The notes beneath the pieces are model-generated. The model saw only the letters and a list, made by a program, of their open reading frames with translations, made no database searches and was not told the origin of the DNA. A stretch of 64,000 bases of DNA from Sapria himalayana (lineage: Eukaryota > Streptophyta > Magnoliopsida > Malpighiales > Rafflesiaceae), in assembly GCA_029783825.1 (NCBI GenBank), contig JAREIK010000771.1, positions 142,373-206,372 of the forward strand. Direction: 5' to 3'. The translations under genes were made by a program, and so were the position numbers. This document shows positions 50,938 through 64,000 of the stretch, piece by piece (the stretch's first letter is position 1; every line of letters begins with the position of its first letter).

Positions 50938-50996
50938 CATAAACCCTAAACTTTAAACCCTAACCCATAAATCCTAAATCCTAAATCTCATGTTTT
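50938..50996 (+). repeat. Degenerate telomere-like block in E3
   Basis: Directly after the A-rich tract: AACCCTAAAC, TTTAAACCCTAAC, CCATAAATCC, TAAATCC and TAAATCTC steps, with CCCTAA exact twice. The plant telomere heptad is CCCTAAA. It may be a decayed interstitial telomeric tract. Confidence 0.75.
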
Positions 50997-51129
50997 GCAC
51001 CTTTATAATCAAATGACTAAGTGTTAAATTTAAATTGAAATTCACAACTTTTAGGAATGTCACAAATTTATCTTTTTTGTATATGTAACACAAAGTCATG
51101 ACTCAAGGGGTGAGTTATGGATTCAGTCT

Positions 51130-51420
51130 CTTTCTTGCTTTAGATCATTGTAGCATTAGCAATGGTAATGATTGTATATTTTGTCTCTAGAACACAAAAT
51201 CATATCGATGAGAATATGCCATAACTTGTGTCTCTCTGTTGAACATATTGTTATGGCACTAAAAATGATCATGAATACATATTTAATAACTATAATACTT
51301 GGTCACAGTATTGGATATGACCATTACTTGTGCATTTTATCTTTATATTGCAAAGTCATTGCACTATGAATGATTGTAACTTTGGACATTTCTCAAGAGA
51401 AAAAGTCATGACCCTAGAAA
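51130..51420 (+). repeat. Three degenerate repeats of about 100 bp in E3
   Basis: A segment of the form G(T)NATNGCANTANNAATGNTNATGANT starts near 51149, 51250 and 51354. Each is followed by a variable part and then a GTCAT or GTTATGGCAC motif. E2 has the inverted equivalent near 24510-24770. Their role is unknown; such arrays occur in LTRs and noncoding parts of plant retrotransposons. The plus frame 51172-51369 runs through them and is probably not a gene. Confidence 0.55.
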
Positions 51421-52080
51421 TAGTTAAAGCTCGAGTACTACTCTTTATAACTTTCTATAGCTAAAATTCTTGGGATTTGAAATATCACTATGGCTTTTAC
51501 CATTGATTTGTGACCTCATTTGTCAAAATGAAAGACTAATATTTTGAGCAATGACCTTTTATATATTTGAATATGATTCATTTACACCTTTTTGGGTATT
51601 GTGAGCTTGTATACATAACTCATTTAATATAAAAAGAAAGAAATGATACTTTTCATATCCATGAGGATATAAAAAAAAGGCTTTGACATGCCAATAAAAT
51701 AAATTTTTTGATTCTTGATTGAAAGAGAGCCCATATTTCTTGCCCTGCTCAAACCCCCAGGGGCTAGTTTGTTCTAATAGGCTAAAAGGTGGTTATTTTA
51801 TTAGTGGTGAACTATGTTTTAAAAAAATTGCTTTGAGTGTGTGCATGAGAGATATTTTAGAAGAAATTACAATAATCAATATAAATAGAATCATCTACAA
51901 CTAGCTATTTCAACAGATAGGTGTACAACTTTGGTTTAGTCTGTTAGCATACATGAGTCAAATTGCCTTTGATAGCCGAGTGATTCAACATCAAATATGA
52001 TGAGACATAATAGAGATAAAGTAAAAGTTCCTATTATTTTGGTTAGAACTTTAGCAATTATTCTAGAGTTAAGAGAGGAA
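51421..52080 (+). other. Remaining distal part of E3, nothing recognised
   Basis: Moderate-complexity sequence also present in E2 (23834-24480, inverted). The 61-codon plus-strand frame at 51719-51904 includes NPQGLVCSNRLKGGYF; the E2 counterpart is interrupted, so I do not call a gene. Confidence 0.5.
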
Positions 52081-55000
52081 CAAAATAAATTATTTTAATT
52101 ATTTAGTATAATTTAAATTTTTATTTTATTTATTTATCAGTTTATTTTTATAGAAATATTAATCACAAAATAAATTATTAGTGAGACGGATCTAATTTAA
52201 ATTAAACCAATATATACTAAATAATAAATAATAAATCTCATTTTTTTTCATTTTAATTTTAAATATTCAAATTTAATTATTTATTTGTATATTTTTATAT
52301 TAATATTAAATACAAAATAAATTATGAGTTACAAAAATATAATTTTTATAAATTATTTTTCATCAAAATAATATAGATAAACTTTTTAAAAGAAAAAAAG
52401 ATTTCAAAACAAACAATTATTATATAGTAATATATTTTGCTTTGCTTCTGAATCATTTTAGGTTTTCTAAATATATTTTAATTGATATATATCTTATTAA
52501 TAATAGATTATTAAGTTATTTTTTCATCATTATTAGAATATTTATCAATAAAAATGTTTATCTTGAATTTATATGATATATAACTATAATGATTATTATA
52601 ACTAAATATTGTATTCACTTTTGAAAAAAATTTTAAAATTATTATATTTTCAAAGGTTATAACCTTTGAAAATGTGAAAAAATAAAAAAAATAAATTTTT
52701 TGTTATTTAATTTTTTAAATAAAAACTATAGATCATTAAATGCTTACTTACATAAATCAATAAGCTCATAAATCCTGAAACCCCTAAATACATAAACCTT
52801 TTAACAGCTATATACTTCTTAATTAATAATAAATCTCATTTTTATTTTATTTATAATAATTGTAAATATTCATTTTAATTATTTATAGTTTATTTTTTAT
52901 AAAAATTAATTACAAAATAAATTTCGAGTGAGACAAATATTATTTAAATAATTTATTTTAATAAAAAATAATAAGCTTATAAAAAGAATCAAAATTTTAA
53001 AAATTAAATATTATTTTTTAGTAATATATTTTGATTTGATTTTGAATCATTTTGTGTTATTTAAATATATTTTAATTAATATTTATATTATTAATAATAG
53101 TTTATTAATTTAATTTTTGATCATTATTATACTATCTATCATTAAAATTATTTATATTGAATTTATATGATATATAATTAGTAAGATTATTATAATTATA
53201 CATGGTATTCACATTTCAAAAAATTTTAAAAATTAATTTATTTTCAAATGTTATAAACTTTGATTATCAGACAAATTCAAAAATAGAATTTTAAATTTTT
53301 ATTATATATATAAAATCTATAAACCACTAAATAATCAAACCATTAAACCAACATACCATATATAATAAATCATAAATCTCATTTTAATTTGTATTTATTA
53401 TAATTTTAAATATTTATTTTAATTATTTATTAGTTTATTTTTTATAGAAATATCAATCACAAAATAAATAATGAGCGAGACAAAACTAATTTTAATAATT
53501 TATTTTTAATCAAAAAAAAATAAGCTTATATAAAGAAGTATAAATTTAATAACAAAAAATTATTATTTAGTAACATATTTTACTTTGATTTTGAATCATT
53601 ATATATAGGTTTTGCAATTATATCTTAATTGCGATCAATCTTATTATTAATAGTTTATTAATTTATTATTTGATCATTTTTATAATATTGAACAATAAAA
53701 TTACTTAAATTCAATTAAAATGTCTAATAATTATTAAATTATTATAACTAAATATTTTATTTACATTTGAAAAAAATTTAAAAAATTATTATAATTTCAA
53801 AGGTTATTACCTTCAAAAATGATAAAAAATAACAAAAATAATTTTTTATTATTTTATTATTTAAATAAAACTTATAAACCACTAAATGACTATACATTTA
53901 AATCTCTAGACTCCTAGACCCCAAAACCCCCTAAATACTCAAACCATTAAACCTATATAACCTAAATAATAAATAATAAATCTCATTTTTATTTGTTTTC
54001 ATTATAATTTTAAATATTCATTTTAATTATTTTTTAGTTTATTTTTATAGAAATATTAATAACAAAATAAATAATGAGTGATACAAATATAATTAAAATA
54101 ATTTAATTTTTATGAAAAAAAAATAAGCTTATAAAAATAAACAAAATTTCAAAAATTTAAAATTTTAGTTAGTAATATAATTTACTTTGATTTTGAATTA
54201 TTATAGGTTCTGCAAATATATTTTAATTAATATCTATCTTACTAATAATAGTTTATTAATTTATATCTCGATCATTATTATAATAAATATTAATACGTTT
54301 TTTTATATTGAATCTACAACAAATATAATTATTAAGATTATTATAACTAAGTATTATATTCATATTTTAGAATTATTAAAAAATTATTATATTTTTAAAG
54401 GTTATAACCATCGAAAATCATAAAAATTCATAAAAATAAATTTATTGTTATTTCGTTGATTAAATAAAACCTATAAACAGAAAAATGTGTAAACATATAA
54501 ATCAATAAACTCCTTAACCCCAAAACCACAAAAAACTTAAACAATTAAATAGTTATACCCTAAATAATAAATCATAAATATCATTTTTTAGTATTCATTA
54601 TAATTTTAAATATACATTTTAATTATTTATTATTTTAACTTTATAGAAATATAAATTAAAAAATAAATTATTAGTGAGACAAATATAATATAAATAATTT
54701 TTTTTTATCAAAAAATATATAGGCTTATAAATGTATACAAAAATTTAAAAATTTAAAATTAATATATAGTGAAATAATTCACTTTGATTTTGAATCATTT
54801 TAGGTTTTACAAATATATTTTAAACAATATTTATCTTATTAATAATTTGTTATTATTATTTTTAAATCAATATTATAATAAATATCAATAAAATAGTTTA
54901 TATTTAATTTATATTATATATAATAATTATTATTATTATAACTTCATATATATTCACTTGTCACAAAAAAATTTAAAAATTATTATATTTTCAAATGTTA

Positions 55001-58000
55001 TAAACTTCAAAAATTAGAAAAAATAACAAAAATAAATTTTTTGTTATTTTATTTTTTATATAAAACCAATAAACCACTAAATGACTAAATACTAAAATTA
55101 CTAAACTCCTAATCCCCGAAGCCCATAAATACTTAAAACATTAAATTAGTATAGTCTAAATAATAAATCATAAATCTCAGTTTTATTAGTATTCATTATA
55201 ATTTTAAATATTCATTTTAATTATTTATCAGTTTATTTTTATAGAAATATTAATTACAAAATAAATTTTTAGTGTGACATATCTAATTTAAATAATTTAT
55301 TTTTCATCAAAAAAAAACGCTGATAAAAAGTGGCACAATTTTAAAAATAAAAAATTATTATTTAATAATATATCTCATTTTGATTTTGAATCATTTTAGA
55401 TTTTACAATTATATTTAAATTTATATAATTCTTATAAATACAAGTTTATTAATTTATTTATCGATCATTATTATAATATCTATCACTAGAATTATTTATA
55501 TTGAGTTTACATTATATAAAATTAAAACTATTATATTTTCAAAGGTTACAACCTTCAAAGTTTTAAAAAAATCAAAAAATTAATTTTTTTGTTTTTTCAT
55601 TCTTTAAATAAAAACAATAAATCACTAAAGGTCTAAACAATTAAATCACTATACTCCTAAACCACAAAACACCTAAATACTTAAACCATAAAACCAGTAT
55701 ATCCTGAATAATAAATAATAAATCTCAATTTTATTTGTATTCATTATAATTTTAAATATTCATTTTAATTATTTATTAGTTTATGATTATAGAATTATAA
55801 ATTACAAAATAAATTATGAGTAAGACAAATATAATTTAAATAATTTATTTTTAATAACAAAAATGTAAACTTATAAAAAAAGCAAAACATTAAAAAAAAT
55901 TATTATTTAGTAATATATTTTACTTTGATTTGAATAAATTTAGATTATGCAAATAATTTTTAAATAATAACTATTTTATTAATAATAGTTTATTAATTTA
56001 TTTTTTGATCATTATTATAATATCTAGCAATGTAATTATTTTTATTGAATTTAAATGACTTATATTTATGAAGATTATTATAGATAAATATTATATTTAC
56101 ATTTGAAAAAAATTTAAAAATTATTATATTTTCAAACGATATAACCTTCATAAATTAGAAAAAATAAAAAAATTAAATTTTATGTTATATCACTGTTTAA
56201 ATAAAACTTATAAACCATTAAATCCCTAAACACTTAAATCTCTAAACTCCTTAACACAAAAGCCCCGAAATACTTAAACCATTAAACTCATAAACCTTAA
56301 ATATAATTTAAATAATTTATTAAAATATTAATTACAAAATAAATTATGAGTGATACAAATTTAATTTAAATAATTTATTTTTCATCAAAAAAATATATAA
56401 GCTTATAAAAAAGAAGCAAAAACTAAAAAACAAAAATTATTATTTAGTAATAAATTTTACTTTGATTTTGAATAATTTTAGGTTTTGCAATTATATTTTA
56501 ATTTATATCTATCATATTAATAATAGAATATGTATTTATTTTTTGATAATTGATTTAATATCTATCAATAAAATTCTTTATATTTTTTTAAGATTATATA
56601 TAATTATAATGATTTTTATTACAAAATATTATATTCACATCTTTAAAAAATTTTAAAATTATTATATTATCAAAGGTTATACCTTTGAAAATGTGAGAAA
56701 ATATAAAAAATATTTTTTTTATTATTTCATTGTTTAAATAAATCTTATAAACCACTAAAAGCCTAAATACTTAAATCAATAACTTCTAAATCTCTAAAAC
56801 CCTAAAAAGATAATTCTTTTAAACTAGTATACCATAAATAATAAATAATAAATCTCAATATTATTTTTTTCATTATAATTTAAAATATTCATTTTAATTA
56901 TTTATTCGTTTATTTTTATATAAATATTAATTACCAAATAAATTATGAGTCAGACATATATAATTTATATAAATTATTTTTATCGAAAAATATAGATAAA
57001 CTTATAAAAAAAATAAAAACTTTAAAAACTAAAATTTATTATATAGTAATATATTTTGCTCTGCTAATCATTTTAGATTTTGTAATTATATTTTAATTGA
57101 TATCTATCTTATTAATAATTGTTTATTAATTTATTTCTTTGATCATTATTAGAATATTTACCAATAAAATTGTTTATATTGAATTTATATGATATATAAA
57201 TATAATGATTATTATAACTAAATATTGAATTCACTTTTGAAAAAAATTTAAAAATTATTATCTTTCAAAGGTTATAACCTTTGGAAATATGAAAAAATAA
57301 TAAAAATAAATTTTATGTTATTTTATTTTTTAAATAAAACCTATAAACAACTAAATGCATAAACAATTATATGAGTAAACACCTAAACCCCGAAATGCCT
57401 AAATACATAACCCATTAAACCACTATATACTACTTAATAAATAATAAATTGAATTTTTTTTTCAATTTATTACTATTTTAAATATTCATTTTAATTATTT
57501 ATTAGTTTATTTTTATAGAAATTTTTATTACAAAATAAATTATGAGTTCGACACATATAATTTAAATAATTTATTTTTATTCATAAAATATATATACGGT
57601 TTTAAAAGAAGTATAAAAGAATTATTATTAAAAATTAAAAATTATTATCAACTAATATCTTTTACTTTAATTTTGAATCAATTTGGGTTTTGTATATATA
57701 TTTTTTAATATCTATCTTATTATAAATAGTTTATTAATTTAATTTTTGATCATTATTATAAAATCTTTCAATAAAATTATTTATATTTATTTTATATGAT
57801 ATAGAATTATTAAAATTATTATAACTAAATATTGTATTTAAATTTCAAAAAATTTTAACGATTATTAAATTTTCAAAGGTTATAACATTTGAAAATGACA
57901 AAAAATTACAATTTTTTTTTGTTATTTTATTATTTAAATAAAACCCATAAATCACTAAATGCCTAAAAACATAAATCACTAAACTCCTAAATGACAAAAC

Positions 58001-61000
58001 CACAAAATACTTAAACCATTAAACTAGTATACATTAATAATAAATCATAAATCTCATTTTAATTTTTATTCAGTATAATTGTAAATTTTTATTTTAATTC
58101 TTTATAAGTTTATTTTTATAGAAATATTAATTACAAAATAAATTATTGGTGAGACAGATATAACTTAAATTAATCCGGTATACACAAAATAATAAATAAT
58201 AAATCTCATTTTTTTTCATTATAATTTTTAATATTCATTTTAATTATTCATTTTTTATTTTTATATAAATATTAATTAAAAAGTAAATTATGAATTAGAC
58301 CAATATAATTTATGTAAATTATTTTTAATCAAAAAATTATAAATAAACTTTTTAATATAAAAAAAAATTTTAAACAAAATATTATTATATAGTAATATAT
58401 TTTGCTTTGCTTATGAATCATTTTATATTTTTTAATTATATTTTAATAGATATCTATCTTATTAATAATAGATTATTAATTTATTTTTTGATCAATATTA
58501 AAATATTTATCACTAAAATTGTTTTTGTTGAAATATGATATATAAATATATTGATTATTATAACTAAATATTTCTATTCAAATTTGATAAAAATTTAAAA
58601 ATTATTATATTTTCAAAGGTTATAACCTTTGAAAATATCAAAAAATAATAAAAATAAATATTTTGTAATTTTATTTTTTAAATAAAACATATAAACTACT
58701 AAATGCATACACAATTAAATCAGTAAACACCTAAACCCCGTAATACCTAAATACATAAACCATTAAACTGTTATATAATACATAATATTTAATAAATCTA
58801 ATTTTAAAATCTATTTATTATAGTTTTATATATTCATTTTAATTATTTGTTAGCTTATTTTTATAGAAATATTAATTATAAAATAAATTATGAGTGCGAC
58901 AATTATAATTTAAATAATTTATTTTTAATCAAAAAAGTATATATAAGCTTATAAAAGAAGTAAAAATTAAAAAATTAAAAATTATTATCCAGTAATATAT
59001 TTTAATTTAATTTTGAATCAATATAGGTTTTATAAATATCTTTTAATTAATATATATCTTATTATTAATATTTTATTAATTTAATTTTTAATCATTATTA
59101 TAATATCTATCAATAAAATTATTTATATTGAATTTATATCATATATAATTAATAATATTATTATAACTAAATATTATATTCACATTTCAAAAAATTTTAA
59201 ATATTATTATATTTTCAAAGGTTATAACCTATGAAAATTAGAAAAAATTACAAATTTTTTTGTTAATTTATTGATTAAATAAAACCAATAACCCACTAAA
59301 TGCCTAAAAACCTAAATCACTTAACTCCTAAAAGACAAAACCTCGAAATACTTAAACCATTAAACTAGTATATATTAATAATAAATCATAAATATCATTT
59401 TAATTTTTATTCAGTATAATTTAAATTTTTATTTTAATTAATTTTCGGTTTATTTTTATAGAAATTTTAATTACAAAATAAATTATTTATAAGATAGATC
59501 TAATTTAAATTAGACTGGTATACCCTAAATAATAAATAATAAATCTCATTATTTTCAATTATAATATTAAATATTCATTTTAATTGTTTATTTGTTTATT
59601 TTGATAAAATTATTAATTACAAAATAATTTATGAGTTACACGAATATAATTTATCTAAATTTTTTTTAATCAAAAAATTACAGATAAACTTTTTAAAAGA
59701 AAAAAAAATTTCTAAATAAAAAATTATTTTATTGTAATATATTTTGCTTTACTTCTGAATCATTTTAGGTTTTGTAATTATATTTTAATTGATATCTATC
59801 TTATTAATAATATATTTTTAAGTTATTTTTTCATCATTTTTAGAATATTTATCAATAAAAATGATTATATTGAATTTATATGATATATAAATATAATTAT
59901 TATTATAACTAAATATTGAATTCACTTTTGAAAACAATTTTAAAATTATTATATTTTCAAAGGTTATAACCTTTGAAAATGTGAAAGAATAAAAAAAAAT
60001 ATTTTTTATTAGTTATTCTATTATTTAAATAAAACCTATACATCACTAAATGCCTAAGCATTTAAATCACAAAACTACAAAATCCCGTTACCTCTATATA
60101 GATAATCCTTTAAATCGGTATACCCTAAATAATAATTAATAAATTTCATTTTTATTTATTTTCATTATAATTTTAAAAATTAATTTGATTGTTTCATTTT
60201 TATTTTTATATATGTATTAATTATAAAATAAATTATGAGTTAAAAATATAATTTATAAAAATTATTTTTAATCAAAAAATTGATAAGCTTATAAAAAGAA
60301 TAAAAATTTCAAAACAAATAATTATTATTTAGTAATATATTTTGCTTTGATTTCGAATCATTTTAGGTTTTGAATTTATATTTTAAGTATTATCAATCTT
60401 ATTCATAATAGATTTTTAATTTATTTTTTGTTAATTATTAGAATATCTATCAATAAAATTGTTTATATTGAATTTATATGATATATAATTATTATGATTA
60501 TTATAAATAAATATTGTATTCACTTTTGAAAAAAATTTAAAAAATATTATATTATCAAAGGATATAATCTTAAAAAATAATAAAAAATAATAAAAATTAA
60601 TTTTTAGTTATTTAATTTTTTAAATAAAACCTATATACCATTAAATGCATACTTACTTAAATTAGTAAGCTCATAACCCGCGAAACCCCTAAATATATAA
60701 ACATTTTAACATATATATACTGATTAATAAATAATAAATCTCATTTTTATTTCTATTTATTATAATTTTAAATATTCATTTTAATTATTTATAGTTTAAT
60801 TTTTCAGAAAAATTAATTACAAAATAAATTTCGAGTGAGACAAATATTATTTAAATAATTTATTTTTAATAAAAAAAATTAAGCTTATAAAAAACAATTT
60901 AAAAATTAAATATTATTATTTAGTAATATATTTTAATTTGATTTTGAATCATTTTGTGTTATGTAAATATATTTTAATTAATATTTATAATATTAATAAT

Positions 61001-63024
61001 AGTTTATTAATTTAATTTTTGATCATTATTATAATATATATCATTAAAACTGTTTATATTGAATTTATATGATATATAATTAGTAAGATTAATATAATTA
61101 TATATAATATTCATATTTCAAAGAATTTTAAAAATTATTTTATTTTTAATGGTTATAACCTTTGAAAATCAGAAAAAATCTAAGAAAAAAAATTTTTATT
61201 TTTATTATTTAAATAAAACCTATAAACCACTAAATACAAAAAAATATAAATTGATAAACTCCTAAATGACAAAACTCCTAAATAATCAACCCGTTAAACC
61301 GGGATACCACATATAATAAATCATAAATCACTTTTTAATTTGTATTCATTATAATTTTAAATATTCATTTTAATTATTTATTTGTTTATTTTTTATAGAA
61401 ATATTAATTACAAAATAAATAATGAGAGAGGCAACTATAATTTTAATAATTTATTTTTAATCAAAATAAAAATATCAGCTTATAAAAAGAAGTAAAAATT
61501 TAAAAACAAAAAAAATTATTATTTAATAATATATTTTACTTTGATTTTGAATCTTTATATATAGGTTTTGCAATTATATTTTAATTGCTATCAATCTTAT
61601 TAAGGATAGTTTATTAATTTATTATTTGATCAAATTTAAAATATCTAATAATAAAATTTTTTATATTAAATTGAAATGTCTTATAATTATTAAGAATATT
61701 ATAACTAAATATTATATTTACTTTTGAAAAAAATTTAAAAATTATTATATTTTCAATGGTTATAACCTTCAAAAATGATAAAAAATCACAAAAATAATTT
61801 TTTTATTATTTTATTATTTAAATAAAAATTATAAACCACTAAATGCCTAAACAAATTAATCTCTAGACTCCTAAACCCCAAAACGCCCTTAATACTTAAA
61901 CCATTAAACCTATATAACCTAAATAACAAATAATAAATCTCATTTTTATTTGTATTCATTATAATTTTAAATATTCATTTTAATTATTTTTTAGTTTATT
62001 TTTATAGAAATATTAATTACAAAATAAAGAATGAGTGAGATATATATAATTTAAATAAATAATTTTTTATGAAAAAAAATATAAGCTTATAAAAATAAAC
62101 AAAATTACTTTAATTTTAAAATTTTACTTAGTAATATAATTTACTTTGATTTTGAATTATTTTGGATTCTGCAAATATATTTTAATTAATATCTATATTA
62201 TTAATAATAGTTTATTAATTTATTTTTTGATCATAAAAATAATATATATTAATAAAATTTTTTATATTGAATTTACATCAAATATAATTATTAAGATTAT
62301 TATAACTAAGTATTGTATTGATATTTTAGAACTATTAAAAAATTATTATATTTTAAAAGGTTATATCCTTTGAAAATCATGAAAATTGATAAAAATAATT
62401 TTTTTTGTTATTTCATTGATTAAATAAAACCTATCGATCAATAAATACAACCTAAATGTGTAAACATATAAATCAATAAACTCATTAACCCCAAAACCAC
62501 AAAAAACTTAAACCATTAAATAGGTATATCCTAAATAATAAATCATAAATCTCATTTTTATTAGTATTCATTATAATTTTATATATACATTTTAATTATT
62601 TATTAGTTTATTTTTATTGAAATATAAATTAAAAAATAAATTAATAGTTAGACAAATATAATTTAAATAATTTATTTTTCATGAAAAAATATATAAGCTT
62701 ATAAATGGATACCAAAATTTAAAAATTTAAAATTAATATTTAGGAAAATATTTCACTTTGATTTTGAATCATTTCAAGTTTTATAAATATATTTTAAACA
62801 ATATTTATCTTATTAATAATTTTTTATTAATCTTTTTTTTGATCATTATTATAATATATATCAATATAATTGTTTATATTGAATTTACTTGATATATAAT
62901 TATTAAGATTATCATAACTAAATATAGTATTCACATTTAAAAAAAAATTTAAAAAATTGTTATAGTTTAAAATGTTATATTAAATTTTTTGTTATTTTAT
63001 TTTTTAAATAAAACCTATAAACCA
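52081..63024 (+). repeat. AT-rich satellite array, forward orientation (block 4)
   Basis: About 10.9 kb of the same satellite up to hAT copy C. Perfect palindromes lie at 52646-52673, 58607-58638 and 59953-59980. Between 57882 and 59966 the dyad centres are 740, 602 and 742 bp apart, the same alternating short-long pattern as at 3.2-7.2 kb. The variant order at about 54050-56150 repeats that of 41345-43500. Frames at 54187-54423, 56462-56656 and 62146-62373 are satellite by-products. The last unit lacks about 35 bp from the dyad centre at 62978. Confidence 0.92.
58607..58638. repeat. Perfect 32-bp palindrome of the satellite unit
   Basis: Half-site ATATTTTCAAAGGTTA with its exact complement, the same long form as at 8642-8673. 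Confidence 0.93.
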
Positions 63025-63032
63025 CTAAATGC
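63025..63032. repeat. Left target duplication of hAT copy C
   Basis: CTAAATGC, identical to the satellite consensus and one base different from copy A's left duplication. The preceding satellite (TTTTTTGTTATTTTATTTTTTAAAT and on to CCA) also matches copy A's flank. Confidence 0.85.
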
Positions 63033-64000
63033 AAGGGGTGCCCATCGGACGGGACGGGATGGGGATTACAAATCTCTACTCCCTTCCCACAGTTCGGAGA
63101 TTTTATTTGAAGATCCTGACCCATACCATAGGTTGAAAATATCGGGATGGGACGGGACGGAGATCGGGGATTTTGGGTAAGTGAAAACAGTTTCGGGACA
63201 GAACGCAGTTCAAACATTTTTTTCAATTTATTTTGTTCAAACCAGCCAAGTTAGTTCATGTCGAAACCTTTTGTTGTACCATTTATCATTCCTTAGTTAT
63301 GTATTTTTCAAACTCAAATTGGGCCAATTTTCTGTTGTCAAATAGGCTGAATACCACAAACGAGTTACATTACCTTGTCAAAAGCTTCAACAAGTTGGCT
63401 TTGTTCAACCGAGTGAAAGTTAACCATAATTGCAATACTACATTTTTTAAACAATTACTTAAAATATTAAAAAATAGCTAAAGATGACCACAAACATTGG
63501 CAGCATCAATTACTACTTAAGTAATTGCTAAAATTAGGCAGCTTAATATAACAAAAAAATACAACTAATAACAACCATTATAATAATCATTTCAAAGGTC
63601 CATCCCAGAACAGCAACGAAAATCAAAATCCAATTAATTATCTCTTCTACAACTACTCCCTTATCTTCCTCCACTATAGAAGGACAACTAGAGATGAAAC
63701 CGTGTTAATCATGTGGACATAAATTTCTAAGATGAAAGAGTAATAAAAAAACAAAATACTACCTTATAAAATTTAATACACCCATTCCAAATTTAGTTGG
63801 CCAACTATAGTTGGAAAAATATTTGGATCTTGAGACCCCTCTAAAAATTGTAATTGAACCATTATTTTATTTAACTGAATGAATAAAATAAGTAAAAGTG
63901 AAATTAAAATTTACAAGATTTGTATACTAACCTGATTCATTATCATCAAGGTCTTGAACTAATTCTTCAATTTCAATAGATTTGTTTGAGCTTCTCAACC
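63033..64000 (-). mobile_element. hAT DNA transposon copy C, cut by the window edge
   Basis: Starts AAGGGGTGCCCATCGG, a slightly decayed form of copy A's TAGGGGTGCTCATGGG, then follows copy A (8742-9790) closely. It lacks about 75 bp of copy A around 9105-9180. It contains the transposase 3' noncoding region, last exon and last intron. The rest lies outside the window, so whether it carries the CACTA is unknown. Frames at 62975-63226 (minus) and 62989-63180 or 63233-63481 (plus) straddle the boundary or noncoding sequence and are not genes. Confidence 0.92.
63774..64000 (-). pseudogene. hAT transposase, C-terminal end, partial at window edge (copy C)
   Basis: The minus strand from the edge reads LRSSNKSIEIEELVQDLDDNES, then a GT-AG intron (63841-63932), then EGSQDPNILPT-like sequence to TAA at 63774-63776. 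The stop that cuts copy A just after NKPI is absent here. This short part is therefore intact as far as visible; the intron acceptor is TTTTTAG in place of TTTTCAG, a weaker but allowed site. Function of the full copy cannot be judged; I call it a pseudogene because its sister copies are broken and its terminal repeat is decayed. Confidence 0.6.

Larger units (their letters stand above)
49647..52080 (+). other. Element E, copy E3, full length, forward
   Basis: About 2.43 kb of G/C-richer sequence between satellite units, matching E2 end to end and E1 over its first third. The left junction is CTAAACTCCTAAACCC^TGATACTACTG and the right is near AGAGGAAC^AAAATAAATT. The two flanks are not the two halves of one interrupted unit, so satellite sequence was lost or E brought some with it, and no target duplication is evident. 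Contents in order: the conserved minus-strand frame, a second minus frame, a transcript-like 3' end with A-rich tract (50640-50937), a telomere-like block, and degenerate repeats of about 100 bp. I cannot assign a transposon class. Confidence 0.82.

Noticed and set aside
62146..62373. Ile/Asn/Tyr-rich open frames that recur in many satellite units (also 2902-3114, 4264-4497, 31443-31673, 33065-33292, 54187-54423, 56462-56656)
   Set aside because: They are the same stretch of the AT-rich unit read in the same frame, open in only some units and broken in most. Start and stop positions shift, and composition is what such DNA gives by chance.
1..64000. Organelle DNA, rRNA or tRNA genes
   Set aside because: No organelle genes, no rRNA-like conserved stretches and no cloverleaf with a T-loop GTTCAA motif could be recognised on either strand; a tRNA scan would be needed to exclude a single tRNA fully.

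Overview
The window looks like nuclear heterochromatin of a flowering plant, probably pericentromeric or a similar satellite block; the species cannot be told. Supporting this are a very AT-rich tandem satellite that fills roughly three quarters of the window, a BED-finger hAT transposon with an 8-bp target duplication, a CACTA transposon with CACTACAAC ends and a 3-bp duplication, a Ty1/copia remnant, and degenerate plant-telomere (CCCTAAA-like) heptads. I see no intact host gene, rRNA, tRNA, CRISPR array or bacterial feature.

Layout. 1-8733: satellite, forward (the strand reading CCTAAA is called +). 8742-17236: hAT copy A, coding on the minus strand, with a CACTA element (10116-14920) nested in its transposase gene; the CACTA itself carries a dead copia fragment and two possible host exon fragments. 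17245-22337: forward satellite. 22338-23184: truncated copy (E1) of an unclassified interspersed element, here called E. 23185-41344: a block of about 18 kb that is inverted as a whole, containing inverted satellite, a full inverted E (E2, about 23834-26299), about 13.4 kb of inverted satellite, and a truncated inverted hAT (copy B, 39722-41344). 41345-49646: forward satellite. 49647-52080: full forward E (E3). 52081-63024: forward satellite. 63033-64000: start of hAT copy C, cut by the window edge.

The satellite has a basic unit of about 600 bp and a longer form of about 735-750 bp; in places they alternate to give a dimeric repeat of about 1.34 kb. Each unit has a block of degenerate telomere-like heptads and, about 100 bp before it, a striking dyad (half-site ATTTTCAAAGGTTA) that is a perfect 28-32 bp palindrome in at least eight units.

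How the parts relate. All three hAT copies sit at the same satellite position (CTAAATGC) in the same orientation relative to the unit, and all three E copies share the same flanks. The simplest reading is that each element inserted once and was then amplified, inverted and truncated together with the satellite. The CACTA is absent from copy B at the part that can be compared, and its target duplication is perfect, so it arrived late. No coding sequence in the window looks functional. The best candidates for unexplained biology are the conserved palindrome, with apparent compensatory change and nearby deletion junctions, and the E element with a 104-codon frame shared by two copies.
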